The notes below the pieces were generated by a model. It did not search any database. It saw nothing but the letters and a program-made list of their open reading frames with translations, and had not been told where the DNA came from. A DNA stretch of 64,000 bases. Origin: Rhizomys pruinosus. Its lineage: Eukaryota > Chordata > Mammalia > Rodentia > Spalacidae. The position numbers were made by a program, and so were the translations under genes. Positions 29,196-39,377 of the stretch are shown here, piece after piece; positions within the stretch are counted from its first letter, which is position 1, and each line of letters starts with the position of its first letter. The stretch is from positions 261,519 to 325,518 of the forward strand of contig VZQC01006658.1 of the NCBI GenBank assembly GCA_009823505.1, given 5' to 3'.

Positions 29196-29368
29196 GGATT
29201 GAGGACTCTGAAGACTAGTCCTTTCTGTGGTTTGTGGCTCTTGAAGGATGTGTTGTATGCTGTAGTAGCACAGTAAGATTTGCTGCCCATCAGCAGAACT
29301 TCCAGCTCCTTGGCATTGTGAACCAGAAACTTCTGGAAGCCACCAGGCAGCAGGTATTTTGTCTTCTT
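29196..29368 (-). pseudogene. Rpl32 processed pseudogene fragment
   Basis: The minus strand reads [34 protein letters not shown] and on to FRVLNP, clearly ribosomal protein L32 residues about 64-125 ([20 protein letters not shown] in the real protein). After SYCA the match decays (about four residues lost). The first half of the gene is absent: a B3 tail abuts at 29369. No introns, no start; non-functional. Confidence 0.85.
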
Positions 29369-29374
29369 TTCTAA

Positions 29375-29540
29375 AACTATTTTAATTAGTATTACTATTT
29401 CTGTTTTATGAGTGGTTTGCCTGCATGTATGTAAGCACATCACATGTGTCTAATGCCCGAGGAGGCCAGAAGAGGGCACTGGATCCCCTGGGACTGGAGT
29501 TATGAACAGTTCTTAGCAGCTACGGGGGTGCTTGGAACTG
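29375..29540 (-). mobile_element. B3-type SINE, antisense, diverged
   Basis: TTTTATGAGTGGTTTGCCTG, CGAGGAGGCCAGAAGAGGGC, CCTGGGACTGGAGTTATG; head lost. Confidence 0.75.
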
Positions 29541-29612
29541 TCTTTAGTCCAGGTGGCCTGGAACTCTGGATCCTCTGTCTTCTTCCTCTGGCATGCTGGG
29601 ATTCCAGGCATC

Positions 29613-30063
29613 CAAGTTGTCTGCCCAGTACTTGAGCTTCTTAACAGAGGCGGGATGAGGGATTAAAGCTGCCCTCCTGTGTGTGCATCAGGCTCACCTC
29701 TGCAGGTAGGCCCCGTTTGCTGCCAAGCAGGGAGGTCCATGGGACCTTAAGTTGTTCATGGTACAGATTCGCTCCGAGCTTCTTTAATCAACTGCTTGGA
29801 GCCCCATCTAGAACCTGTCAAGGTTGTTGGGGATGTTGAGGAGGTTTCTACACTGTCTTCTGTGGGTGGGAAATTGGACTGATTGACCTGTGGCACCACT
29901 GCTTCTTGAGTTTTGTCCCTTAGCATGAGAGGTCACACTAGGTGATGTTGGAGGAACTTTTCCACCAGACCGGTCTGCTAGAGGGGGTTGGAGCTTCCTC
30001 CCAATCTGGAGATAAGGCTGAGGAGAGGGGAGTGTCTGGGGCCTTAGAGAAAAAGAACTTACA
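29613..30063. other. single-copy intronic sequence
   Basis: No repeat recognised. A minus-strand open frame (29808-30074) has no recognisable domain. Confidence 0.4.
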
Positions 30064-30110
30064 GGGCTAGGCATGGTGGCGGGTCACCTTTGATCCCAGC
30101 ACGCAGGGGC

Positions 30111-30168
<58 letters not shown>

Positions 30169-30285
30169 GCAAAGGCATCTCTGTGAGTTTGAGGCATCTC
30201 TGTGAGTTTGAGGTCAGGCTGGTCTACATGGCAAATTTCAAGCCAGCCAGGACTAAATAGCGAGAGACCCTCTCTCAAAAAAGTC
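30064..30285 (+). mobile_element. B1 SINE, sense, with internal GA expansion
   Basis: GGCTAGGCATGGTGGCGGG, then AGCACGCAGGGGCAGG expands into (GA)n at 30113-30164, then CATCTCTGTGAGTTTGAGG duplicated twice, and the normal B1 3' end. Confidence 0.85.
30113..30164. repeat. (GA)n microsatellite inside B1
   Basis: About 26 GA units replacing the GGGAGGCAGAGGCAG part of B1. Confidence 0.95.
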
Positions 30286-30286
30286 A

Positions 30287-30345
30287 AGAGCTGAGGTAGT
30301 GGGGGCAGTAGTAGAATGCTTGCCTAGCATGGTAAGAGCTTGGGT
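30287..30345 (+). mobile_element. ID-like fragment, sense
   Basis: GTAGTAGAATGCTTGCCTAGC resembles the ID A-box region. Confidence 0.5.
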
Positions 30346-30349
30346 TTGG

Positions 30350-30540
30350 GTAGGCAAGATGGCTCATTGGGTGAAGATGCTTGCTGCCAAACTTGACTGC
30401 CTGAGTTCCATACTTCTAGGACCTGCACGGTAGAAGGAAAGAGCCAATTCCCCAAAGTTGTCCTCAGACTTCCACACTCCTGTGGTGCATTCTCGTCACC
30501 CCCATAAGCAAATAAAATAAAATGTAATAAATAAATAAAG
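30350..30540 (+). mobile_element. B3A-like SINE, sense
   Basis: GGCAAGATGGCTCATTGGG, TGCTTGCTGCCAAACTTGAC, AGTTGTCCTCAGACTTCCAC, ending AATAAATAAATAAAG. Confidence 0.75.
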
Positions 30541-30565
30541 GGCCAAATTGATAGTATGTGCCTAT

Positions 30566-30724
30566 TTTTTTTTTTTTTTTTTCTTTTTTTGAGACAGGGC
30601 CTCCCTCTAGTCCCAGCAGTCCTGGAAACTCATTCTGTAAACCAGGCTGGCCTTGAACTCACAGAGATCGGCCTGCCTCTGCCTCCCAATTGCTGGGATT
30701 AAAGGCGTGCGCCACCACACCTGG
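30566..30724 (-). mobile_element. B1 SINE, antisense
   Basis: T-run, GAGACAGGGCCTCCCTCTAG, end GCGCCACCACACCTGGC. Confidence 0.9.
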
Positions 30725-30739
30725 CACTTTTTTTGTGTG

Positions 30740-30850
30740 TGTGCCTTTTAATCTCATCACTTGGGAGGCAGAGGAAGGTAGATCTCAGAGTTAGAGGCTA
30801 ACTAAGGCCATGCAGTGAGATCCTGTCTCAAAACAAAACAAAACCCCCAG
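30740..30850 (+). mobile_element. B1 SINE, sense, 5' truncated
   Basis: TTTTAATCTCATCACTTGGG to TCCTGTCTCAAAACAAAAC. AT-rich simple DNA follows to 30940. Confidence 0.75.
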
Positions 30851-30955
30851 AAGCAAAAAAAGAAGTAATAAATAAAAAAAATTAAAAGCCCTGGGTTATA
30901 TCCTTAGTATAATATATAATATTATATAAATATATTGTTTGAATGCTTACTTAAT

Positions 30956-31066
30956 ATTTTTTTTTTGTGAGACAGGGTCTCCCTTAGTCCCCAGTAGAGC
31001 CGTGAACTCACTCTTTAACCAGGCTGGCCTTGAATCCGAGTTCTAGATTAAAGGCGTGCACCACCA
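30956..31066 (-). mobile_element. B1 SINE, antisense, eroded
   Basis: GAGACAGGGTCTCCCTTAGT, ACTCACTCTTTAACCAGGC, GATTAAAGGCGTGCACCACC with several small losses. Confidence 0.78.
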
Positions 31067-31082
31067 CTCTAAAAACACTTTT

Positions 31083-31250
31083 TTGTTTTTTTTTTTTTTT
31101 TTTTTTTGGTCTTTTCGAGACAAGGGTCTCCCGGTAGGCTCCTCTGTCCTGGAATTCACTCTGTAGACCAGGCTGGCCTTGAACTCACAAAGATCCGCCT
31201 GCCTCTGCCTCCCAAGTGCTAGGATTAAAGGCGTGCGCCACCACGCCCAG
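31083..31250 (-). mobile_element. young B1 SINE, antisense
   Basis: Perfect 16-bp TSD CTCTAAAAACACTTTT (31067-31082 and 31251-31266). Clean body to GCCACCACGCCCAG. Confidence 0.95.
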
Positions 31251-31274
31251 CTCTAAAAACACTTTTAAAATAAG

Positions 31275-31402
31275 GTTAATCCTAGCAACTGGAAGGCAGA
31301 GGCAGGCGGATCTTTGTGAGTTCAAGGCCATCCTGGTCTACAGAGTGAGTTCCAGGACAGCTGGGGCTACAGGGAGACCCTGTCTCGAAAGGACAAAAAA
31401 AA
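31275..31402 (+). mobile_element. B1 SINE, sense, 5' truncated
   Basis: From TTAATCCTAGCAACTGG to CCTGTCTCGAAAGGAC; faces the antisense copy 24 bp upstream. Confidence 0.88.
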
Positions 31403-31409
31403 AGTTAAT

Positions 31410-31497
31410 AGAACCTTATTTTGAAGTGAAGATTAAATGAGTTAATATTTGTAAAGTGCCTGGTACCTCCTAAGCACTCTGTAAGTGTTTGTCAAAG
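31410..31497 (+). mobile_element. MIR SINE 3' part, sense
   Basis: GATTAAATGAGTTAATATTTG, TAAAGTGCCTGGTACC, AAGCACTCTGTAAGTGTT are the conserved MIR 3' motifs. Confidence 0.85.
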
Positions 31498-32342
31498 AAA
31501 TGGCTTCTAGATGGTCCTTAAAAACTGGACGAGTTGGAATTTTGAAGAAGGAAGGGCTGGTCCTGTGCTTGGAAATTCCCAGTTGTGGAGTGGCAGGTGG
31601 AGTCCTCCTGCACCAGGGCTGTGTCGTTGTCGTAGTTCTGTACTGTGCAGTTGACTTTTGGGGTTGGGGGGACAGTCATCTGTGGCTGCAAAGAGGGCCT
31701 GAAATGAGGAATGATGGCTCTGGGGTGAAAGGAGATTCTAGCATCTGTCTGCCAGGGGTCTAGAACTGTGCTCATTGGTGGGCAGGAAGCAAAGCATCCT
31801 GGGAAATGGTCCTTCATGAACCCGTGACCTCAGGTTGTGATGGGAGGCAGGGTCGCATCCAGCACTTGAGAGTTTTAAGCAATAGCTGCCCTGCTGACCC
31901 CAGAGGAACACTGTATCGATGCTTTCTGCACTGCTAGTTGCAGAGCACCCACTGTGTACTGGGGCAAATGTAGATGGCAGGCCTGGTCCCTGAACTGATG
32001 CTCAGTGGGACACAGAGAGTGAAGACTTAGTGATGATCTTTAAGGAAGGAAGAGCTAGTTAGAGGCATGTAAGAGGCAGATAAGAGCTGCGGGTGCCTGG
32101 AAGGGATCCCATCCGAAGGTGCTGGGAGCCGCCAAGGAAGGCATCCTAAAGGTGATAGGAGAGCCAGCTTTGAGAATTGATGGAGTTGTGGAGTTGTGTG
32201 TGCAAGAGAAAGGGAGACAGGTAGAGGAAGAAATAGCTGAGCAGGGCGAAAATGTCCTCATGGAGGACATGCTTTGATCACTGTGAAGAGGGATCTGAAT
32301 GAGGTGGATTTGAGCTGTGCAGTGAGCACAGGATGTAGAGGG
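31498..32342. other. single-copy intronic sequence
   Basis: No repeat or known coding exon recognised in about 850 bp. Confidence 0.4.
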
Positions 32343-32433
32343 GTGGTGTGTGTGTGGTATGTGGATTTGTGTATACGTCTACATGTGTGGTGTGTGTATG
32401 TATGTGGTATGTGTGCCCACCTGTGTGTGTGTC

Positions 32434-32475
<42 letters not shown>

Positions 32476-32483
32476 TGAGTGTG
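32343..32483. repeat. (TG)n microsatellite, interrupted
   Basis: TG-rich throughout with a pure stretch of about 17 units at 32438-32471. Confidence 0.93.
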
Positions 32484-32724
32484 CGCCTGAGTGCGTTGCT
32501 GGGGATTGGCCCTGGCCCCTTAGGGATGCTAGGGTAGCCCAGCTACCACTGAAAGTAAGTGCCTAGGACTTAACTTTACATTTCCATATAGTCTAATGTG
32601 CTCTTTGTTGTGTACTGTTTTATGGGTTTTGACAAATGCATGGAGTTCTGTATTTATTCATCATCATAGTCAATGTCATAAATATCTTTTTTATTTTATT
32701 TTTTAAATTTCTTCATTTATAGTT

Positions 32725-33450
32725 GCGCTCATCCCCTGGTAACACCAGTCTGGCCTACAGTCCTGTGATTTGCCTTTTCAGGAAAGTCATGTAAACAGAA
32801 TCATATAGTTCAGAGCTTCTTGGGTCTTGCTTCTTTCACTTGCCATAATGCCTTCGCTAGCCATCCAAGTTCTGTTTACCTAGTTTGTTCTTTTTTAGTA
32901 CTGAGCAGTATTCTATTACTGTGAATGGATGTACCACAGTGTATTTAGTCATCACTAGATTGTTTTCAACCATTGTTAGTTATGAATAAAACTGCTCTTA
33001 GTGTGGGTTTACTACTTCTGTGTGGACACAAGCTTTTGTTTCTTTTGCGTAAATACCTGGGAATGGACTGCCAGGTCTTTTATTATAATAATGTATGTTT
33101 ACTGTCTTAAGAAACTGCCATGGGCTGGAGGGATGGCCTAGCGGTTAAGAGCGCCGACCGCTCTTACAGAGGACCTGGGTTCCATCCCCGGCACCCACAT
33201 GGCGGCTGAGAACCGTCTGAAACTCCGGTTCGGGAGAACTCCAGTTCCAGGGGAATCCGAAACCCTCTTCTGACCTCTGCGGCATTGCACGACACGGGTG
33301 CACAGACCTGCACGCAGACAGTACACTCATACACATACAAAAATAAATAAAAATTAAAAAAAAAAAAAAAAAGAAACTGCCATACTGTTGCTTTACAAAA
33401 ATACACCATTTTGCATTCTCACTACCAAGATGTGAGAGTTCCATTGCTTA
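32725..33450 (+). mobile_element. old L1 (L1M-type) 3' fragment, sense, split by a B3
   Basis: Segments 32725-33120 and 33383-33450 show the L1 3' order: CATGTAAACAGAATCATATAG, TGGATGTACCACAGTGTATT, ATGAATAAAACTGCTCTTAG, AAACTGCCATACTGTTGC, CACCATTTTGCATTCTCAC. 32484-32724 is unique. Confidence 0.78.
33121..33370 (+). mobile_element. young B3 SINE with internal duplication, sense
   Basis: Inserted in the L1 with a perfect 12-bp TSD AAGAAACTGCCA (33109-33120 and 33371-33382). Confidence 0.95.
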
Positions 33451-33461
33451 TGTTCTCAACT

Positions 33462-33811
33462 ATGCAGCACAGACTGGCCTCAAATTCACAGAAGTCTATC
33501 TGCCTCTGCCTCTGCCTCTGCCTCCTGAGTGCTGGGATTAAAGGCGGGTACCACTGGGGCTAGAGAGATGGCCTATCGGTTAAGAGGGCCGACTGCTCTT
33601 GCAGAGGACCCGGGTTTGATCCCCAACACCCACAAGGTGGCTGAGAACTGTCTTTAACTCCAGTTCCAGGGGAATCAGATGCCTTCTTCTGACCTCTGCA
33701 GCATTGCACGACACAGGTGCACAAACCTGCATGCAGACAGTACATTCGTACACACAGAAAAAAAATAAATAAAATAAAAAAATGAAGGCGGGTACCACCA
33801 CACACACAGCT
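33462..33811 (-). mobile_element. B1 SINE, antisense, split by a B3
   Basis: Left part 33462-33554 contains four GCCTCT units (33497-33521); right part 33785-33811 ends CACACACACAGC. Confidence 0.82.
33555..33784 (+). mobile_element. nested B3 SINE without duplication, sense
   Basis: Perfect 14-bp TSD AAGGCGGGTACCAC (33541-33554 and 33785-33798). Confidence 0.95.
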
Positions 33812-33817
33812 TGTTTT

Positions 33818-33974
33818 GCTTTTTTTTTTTTTTTTTCCTTTAGACAGGGTCTCCCTGTAGTCCCAGCTGACCTGGAACTCACTCTGTAGACCAGACTGGC
33901 CTTAAACTCACAGAGATCCACCTGCCTCTACTTCCTGAGTGCTAGGATTAAAAGTGCGCACCACCACACCCAGC
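33818..33974 (-). mobile_element. B1 SINE, antisense
   Basis: T-run, TAGACAGGGTCTCCCTGTAG, end GCACCACCACACCCAGC. Confidence 0.9.
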
Positions 33975-34021
33975 CTTTATTAAGTTTTAAAAAGCTTTAG
34001 AATTAAATTTATTTATCTGAT

Positions 34022-34181
34022 ATTTATTTATTTATTATTTATGGGAGGGGTGAGTGCATGTGGAGGAGAACAAGATAAACCTTGTGGCAGTCACTTCTTC
34101 CCTGTGTGGGTCCCGGGGACTGAACTCACGCCATCAGGCTCCGTGGCAGCACCTTCATCTGCTGAGCCATCTTGCTGCCCT
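34022..34181 (-). mobile_element. B3A-like SINE, antisense
   Basis: GGTGAGTGCATGTGGAGGAG, GTGGGTCCCGGGGACTGAAC, TCTGCTGAGCCATCTTGCTG. Confidence 0.65.
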
Positions 34182-34213
34182 CTTTATTAATTCTCAGCGA
34201 AAATTCTTTTCTG

Positions 34214-34335
34214 TGTTTTGTTTTATTTTTCTTGAGACACAGAGTCTCATTTTGTAGCCCAGGCTAGCCTTGAACTCATGACAATCTTTCTAGCTCAGCT
34301 TCCAAAGTACTGAGGTTACATGTGAGCCACCATTT
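34214..34335 (-). mobile_element. old B1-like SINE, antisense
   Basis: TTGAGACACAGAGTCTCATT, GCCCAGGCTAGCCTTGAAC, GAGGTTACATGTGAGCCACC. Confidence 0.68.
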
Positions 34336-35280
34336 AATGGAAAAAATAGATCCACCAAGGTAGATGATGGCTGTAAGAGACTGGGAAAATGTTTGATGTC
34401 CTCTCTTCCAGGATAGAGGTGGAGTCTGGACTGAGGAATGGGTACCCAGAGAATGGTCTATGGAGAAGAGGTTGAGACAGGGCCCTTTGTGAAGTTCTCT
34501 TCTAAGGCTCAGCACCCGCCAAGGGGCCCACTTCAGAGTTAAGAGTCTTAGATAGGCATCCCTTCTGCCTGGCTGCCGGTGGTGCCTGCCCACTGCTCAT
34601 AGCCGCCGAGTTAGGTTGGGCTGCCTCCACCCAGAAAAACAAGGGCTGATGCCCCCACCTGTGCCTCAGCCATTTACATGGCCTTGTTTCCAAACTGAAT
34701 GACCATGCATTCCGGAGGGGAGATGATTGGCAAGCCTGCCTGCAGGGGTGCTGGGTGTGTGGCTGAGTGACAGGGACTCAGTGGAGTAAGTTTTCTGGGT
34801 CAGGGTGGATCCCGGCCTTGGTGACCTCAAGCCATTAACAGGCTAACCAGAACATGTCTGGTTCTCATCTCTGTACCTGTGGCTCTAGACAGTCTATGAA
34901 ACTTGAGCAGGGGCAGGTAGGTGCTACCTCCTGCCTCTTGTCTGAGCCCAGCCTACCCTTGCCCTCCTGTGTCCTGGGAGCCTGGCACTGTCCTGGTAGT
35001 GGAGTGCTCATTCTTCCTTGGGGTAGGCCTTTGGCAAGAGAATGAATGACTTGAGCTGACTGAGGGGCTGATTTGGACTAGCCTCAGGTCCTGACAGGGT
35101 AAGGGCAGCTCAGGATCCTTGGGAGAGCTACAGGACCAGCCCAGCCCTGCCACAGGGTATGCCGCCAGAGTCTTTTGGCCTCTCACGGTCTTTCATCACT
35201 TTAGCCTTAGTTTGGAACCCCAAGGAAAGGCCCCAGGGAGAAAAGAATTCAGGACTAAATTTCCTCTCTTCTCTGCTTTC
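34336..35280. other. single-copy intronic sequence
   Basis: About 950 bp without SINEs and without a recognised exon. Confidence 0.4.
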
Positions 35281-35291
35281 AACCTCCTCTC

Positions 35292-35523
35292 TTTTTTTTT
35301 TTAATTTTAATTTAATTTTATTTATTTATGTGTATGAATGTATTGTCTGCATGTAGGTTTGTGCACCCATGTTGTGCAATGCCGCGGAGGTCAGAAGAGG
35401 GCGGATTCCCCTGGAACTGGAGTTAAAGACGGTTCTCAGCCGCCATGTGGGTGCTGGGGATTGAACCTGGGTCCTCTGCAAGAGCGGTTGGCGCTCTTAA
35501 CAGCTAGGCCATCTCTCCAGCCC
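35292..35523 (-). mobile_element. B3 SINE without duplication, antisense
   Basis: 11-bp TSD AACCTCCTCTC (35281-35291 and 35524-35534). Confidence 0.94.
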
Positions 35524-35582
35524 AACCTCCTCTCCTTTTTAAAAATTACCTGTGCCCCCAGACATCAGAATAGGGCATGCTC

Positions 35583-35810
35583 GCATGTGTGTGTGCGTGT
35601 GCTTGTGTGCGTGCGTGTGTGCTTATGTGTGTGCATGTGTGTTTGTGTATTTCTGGATCTCTGTGTGCATGTGCAAGTATTCAACATGGCACCCAAACAG
35701 AGATCAGTAGTCAGTTCTTTCCTTCTACCATGTGGGTCCTGGAGATTGAACTCAGGTTGTCAGGCTTTGGCGGGAAGTGGCCTTTACCCACAGAGCCATT
35801 TTACTGGCCC
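35583..35810 (-). mobile_element. B3A-like SINE with TG-rich tail, antisense
   Basis: TG-rich 35583-35662, then GTGGGTCCTGGAGATTGAAC and ACAGAGCCATTTTACTGGCC. Confidence 0.62.
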
Positions 35811-35817
35811 CAGAAAA

Positions 35818-35958
35818 ACTTTTATTTGAGACAAGGTTTCCCTGTAGCCCCAGCTGTCCTGGAACTATGTAGCCCAGGCTGGCCTTGAACACACAGAGAT
35901 CCTCCTGCCTCTGCCTCCCAAGTGCTGGGATTAAAGGTATGTGCCACCATGCCCGGCA
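35818..35958 (-). mobile_element. B1 SINE, antisense
   Basis: TTGAGACAAGGTTTCCCTG to GTGCCACCATGCCCGGC, with a short internal loss (AACTATGTAGCCCAGG). Confidence 0.88.
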
Positions 35959-36058
35959 TATGATCTTAAAAAAAAAAACAAAACAAAATAGTTTGGGGAT
36001 TATGGAAGAATTGAGCAGAAAGTGTAGAATTCCCCAGTTTCTTTGATTAGTCTGTTAT

Positions 36059-36251
36059 TTTTATTTTATGTATATGAGTATACTGTCTGCATGTAGGTTG
36101 GTGTACCCATGTTGTCAGAAGAGGGCGTCGGATTCCCCTTGAACTGGAGTTAAAGATGGTTCTTAGCCGCCATATGGGTGCAGGGAATCGAACCCAGGTC
36201 CTCTGCAAGAGTACTTGGCACTCTTAACTGCTGAGCCATCTCTCCAGCCCC
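36059..36251 (-). mobile_element. B3 SINE without duplication, antisense
   Basis: Perfect 14-bp TSD GATTAGTCTGTTAT (36045-36058 and 36252-36265); the CATTGCACGACAC part is deleted. Confidence 0.94.
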
Positions 36252-36435
36252 GATTAGTCTGTTATATCTGACGAGCTGGTGTTGATAACCTAGAGGCCCA
36301 TAGTTCACAAAAGGGCTCATCTGTCTCGTCTTCGTTATGTGTACACTGGCATATGCCCACTGTCACAGACCCTCACAGGACAGTCTCGCTGCTACTTTCC
36401 TCTGTAGCCCAGATAATCTCTGATCTTCCTGTTGT

Positions 36436-36490
36436 CTTCCCTCCCTCCCTCCCTCCCTCCCTCTTTCCCTCCCCCATCCCTCTCTCCTTT
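36436..36490. repeat. CCCT microsatellite
   Basis: TTCCCTCCCTCCCTCCCTCC and pyrimidine-rich continuation. Confidence 0.9.
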
Positions 36491-36499
36491 CCTTTGTAG

Positions 36500-36747
36500 T
36501 ATTTGTATATGTATATGCATATGTATATGCATATGTGTGGGGCCAGAGAGGACTGCAGGTGATCTGTTGTCTCACACTCTTTATTCTTGGCTGGTGGCCA
36601 ATAAGCCCCAGGGATCCACCTGTCTCCACCTCCCTTCTAACCCTGGGGTATAGGCATGTGACCCCACATGGGTCCTGGGATCCAAACACAAGTCCTCATG
36701 CTTGCAGAGCAAATGCTGTTACTCACTGAGCCATGCCTCCAGCCTCC
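36500..36747 (-). mobile_element. B4/B3A-like SINE, antisense
   Basis: TATATGCATATG-rich start, GGTCCTGGGATCCAAACAC, CACTGAGCCATGCCTCCAGC. Confidence 0.55.
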
Positions 36748-36879
36748 AAGTTTTGTCTTTCTAGAAGGACAGTTAGTTGAGATTACAGAGAATGCAGCCT
36801 TTTCAGACAGCCTCCTTCTGCTCAGCATTTCCTATGTCTTTTCATGCCTTGATAGCAAATGACATTCTACTGTCCTGAC

Positions 36880-36881
<2 letters not shown>

Positions 36882-36915
<34 letters not shown>
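36882..36915. repeat. (TG)n microsatellite
   Basis: About 17 TG units, next to an antisense B1. Confidence 0.93.
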
Positions 36916-36918
<3 letters not shown>

Positions 36919-37044
36919 TTTTGAGACAGGGTCTCCCCCCCCCCCTTTTTTTTTATTTAGTCCCAGCTGGCCTTGAACTCACAGAGATCTGCCTGCCTCT
37001 GCCTCTCAGTGCTGGGATTAAAGGCGTGTGCCACCATGCCCGGC
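36916..37044 (-). mobile_element. B1 SINE, antisense, with C-run and T-run
   Basis: GAGACAGGGTCTCC extends into C and T runs (36935-36955), then GTCCCAGCTGGCCTTG ... CCACCATGCCCGGC. Confidence 0.85.
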
Positions 37045-37931
37045 CCTTTGTCCTGACTTTTTCATTTTGCAAATGGGGCCACTGAAGTCCAAAGCGGGGC
37101 GGGGGGGGGAGGGGGGGTGCTTGTCTCTAGAGGTCCCTCGAGGCTGCTGCAAACCTGAACTTGGACCCGCTTCCCAGGGTCCTAGAACCTGTTTCTTCAC
37201 AACTTCATCATCCCCAGGCAGAAGGTGGAGGAGCCAGTTCCTGAAGGTATTAGGGATTGCTCTGTTGACACCCACAGCCCAGTGGCTTATGAAGGGTAGT
37301 TGGGGTCAGGGCCCCCAACTCCTAAAGAACTAGTCTGGGATCCTGGGTATGGGTAGGATATCTTCACTTACACAGCCATCACCTTGGGGTCTCGCCTCAG
37401 GCCGTGCTTGAAGTCTGCGAGGACTCTTTATCTCTCTCCACTTTTCTGAATCTCTTCTCTCTCCTACCTCTGCCTAGGAGGTTCCTCCCCCGGCTTCCTT
37501 CCCCCCCTGTCCCCACCCATTCACTTATCTCCCGTTCCTTCTGATTCACTGCCACTCCTCCTTGGTCCGCCCAACAACCATAACCTTGTAGGTGCAGCTC
37601 TTGTGCTGGTCTGGCTCTGAGGCACCTTCCTTTTCGTTTATCTATTTGTTTGTTTACCTTTGAGGCCAGGGCCTGCATCAGGTGCTACCTGCCTGCCTGG
37701 CTTGTTTCAGATAACACCTTACCACTTGTGGCCTGGTTTTATTTTGAGTAAGCCCTGAGGTTCGTAGAAGTCTATTAAGTGCTGGATCTCCCATAGGGCC
37801 TCTGTCCTTCCTGGTCTGGTTCTTTGTTCCAGTTCATCTTTTTCCCTGAGAAGCTTGCGGGTCCTCCCCCGTGCCTTCCTTCCTTCCTTCAACCTGCCTC
37901 CTGAGATTCCAGTCTTGTCAACAAGCAAGAT
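37045..37931. other. single-copy intronic sequence
   Basis: A G-run (37097-37118) near the start and pyrimidine-rich DNA at 37420-37520; no exon recognised. Confidence 0.4.
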
Positions 37932-38142
37932 GTGGGGATTGGAGAGATGGCTCAGTGGTTAAGAGGACTGGCTCCTCTTGCAGAGGACCTGGGTTCAGTT
38001 CCCAACACACACATGGTAGCTAACAACCACCCCTAACTCCAGGTCCAGGAGATCTAATGCCCTATGCTGTTCTCTGAAGGCATTGCACGGCATGGGTGCA
38101 TCTGTATACATACAGGAAAAACACTCACACAAATAAGAGAAT
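37932..38142 (+). mobile_element. B3-type SINE, sense
   Basis: GTGGGGATTGGAGAGATGGC ... GGGTTCAGTTCCCAACACAC ... AAACACTCACACAAATAAG. Confidence 0.88.
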
Positions 38143-38143
38143 T

Positions 38144-38293
38144 TGGGTTTTGTTTTTTTGAGACAGGGTCTCCCTTTAGCCCTAGGTGGCCTAGAACTCA
38201 CTTTGTAGACCAGGCTGGCCTTGAACTCACAGAGGTCCAGCTGCCTCTGCCTCCCAAGTGCTGGGATTAAAGGCTTGTACCACCACGCCCAGC
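38144..38293 (-). mobile_element. B1 SINE, antisense
   Basis: TTTTTTGAGACAGGGTCTCC to GTACCACCACGCCCAGC. 38294-38540 is single-copy. Confidence 0.9.
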
Positions 38294-38540
38294 CTGAAGC
38301 TTTTTAAAGCAGTGTTTCTCCCAGAGCCTTACTTGGATTTTGGGGAGCCAGCGTGAGGTACTGTAGTGATACATAGGCATAGGGATATCTAACTTGGCTT
38401 TGATTTTTCTCTCTGCAGTACTGGAGTCCATGGCTTCCTGCTAGACAGGTGCCCGGCCACAAAGCCATATTCTTGCCTTGATATTTATCTCATAAATCCT
38501 CTTTTCTTACCTCCAGCAAGCCAGCCCAACCTTTTTAATT

Positions 38541-38769
38541 GTTTGTTTAATATTTTATTTATTATTTTAAAAAATTGTGTATACGTGTATTGTCTGCATG
38601 CATGTTTGTGCACCCGTGTGATGGCTGCAGGGGTCAGAAGAAGATGTTGGAGTCCCCTGAAACTGCAGTCATACATAGAGAGTTGTTAGCCACCATGTGT
38701 GTGCTGGGAATCAAACCTGGGTCCTCTGCAGCAGCAGTGCTCTTAACTGCTGAGCCATCTTTCCAGCCC
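38541..38769 (-). mobile_element. B3-type SINE, antisense
   Basis: GTGTATACGTGTATTGTCTG, GGTGTGCTGGGAATC-type block, CTGAGCCATCTTTCCAGCCC. Confidence 0.86.
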
Positions 38770-38771
38770 CC

Positions 38772-38957
38772 TGTTTGTGTTTTTGAGACAGTGTCTCACT
38801 GTATCCCCAGCTGGTCTAGAACTCGCTATGTAGACCAGGCTACTTATACTATACAGACCCTGTATACCAGGCTATTGACTATATAAACCAGACAGAAATC
38901 TGCCTGCCTCTGCCTCCCATGTGCTGGGACTAAAGGTATGTACCACCACGCCTGTCT
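38772..38957 (-). mobile_element. B1 SINE, antisense, with internal duplications
   Basis: GTAGACCAGGCTACTTATAC, CTGTATACCAGGCTATTGAC and ATATAAACCAGACAG repeat the CCAGGCT block three times. Confidence 0.82.
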
Positions 38958-38989
38958 CATTCTAACTCTTTTTAAACAATTACCTCTTG

Positions 38990-39319
38990 GGTTTATTTAT
39001 TTTTGTTTTATGTGTGTAAGTATTGTATATGTATATAAGTGCACTCATGTTGTGCAGTGCCCATGGACATCAGAAGAGGGCATTGGATCCTCTGGAAATG
39101 GAGTTATGGATGGTTGTTGACTACTGTGTAGGTGCTGGGAACTGAACCTGGGTCCTCTGCAAGAGCAGGCTCTTACTGCCGGGCGTGGTGGCGCACGCCT
39201 TTAATCCTAGCACTTGGGAGGCAGAGGCAGGCGGATCTTTGTGAGTTCAAGGACAGCCTGGTCTACAATGTGAGTTCCAGGACAGCTGGGGCTACAGGGA
39301 GACCCTGTCTCGAAAAGAC

Positions 39320-39354
<35 letters not shown>

Positions 39355-39377
39355 GCAGGCTCTTACTAAGCCATCTC
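38990..39377 (-). mobile_element. B3-type SINE, antisense, split by a B1
   Basis: TTTTATGTGTGTAAGTATTG ... GGTCCTCTGCAAGAGCAGG, interrupted at 39177 and resuming at 39354 to AAGCCATCTCTCC. Confidence 0.83.
39178..39353 (+). mobile_element. young nested B1 SINE, sense
   Basis: Perfect 14-bp TSD AGCAGGCTCTTACT (39164-39177 and 39354-39367). Near-consensus GCCGGGCGTGGTGGCGCACG with a 30-A tail. Confidence 0.96.
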
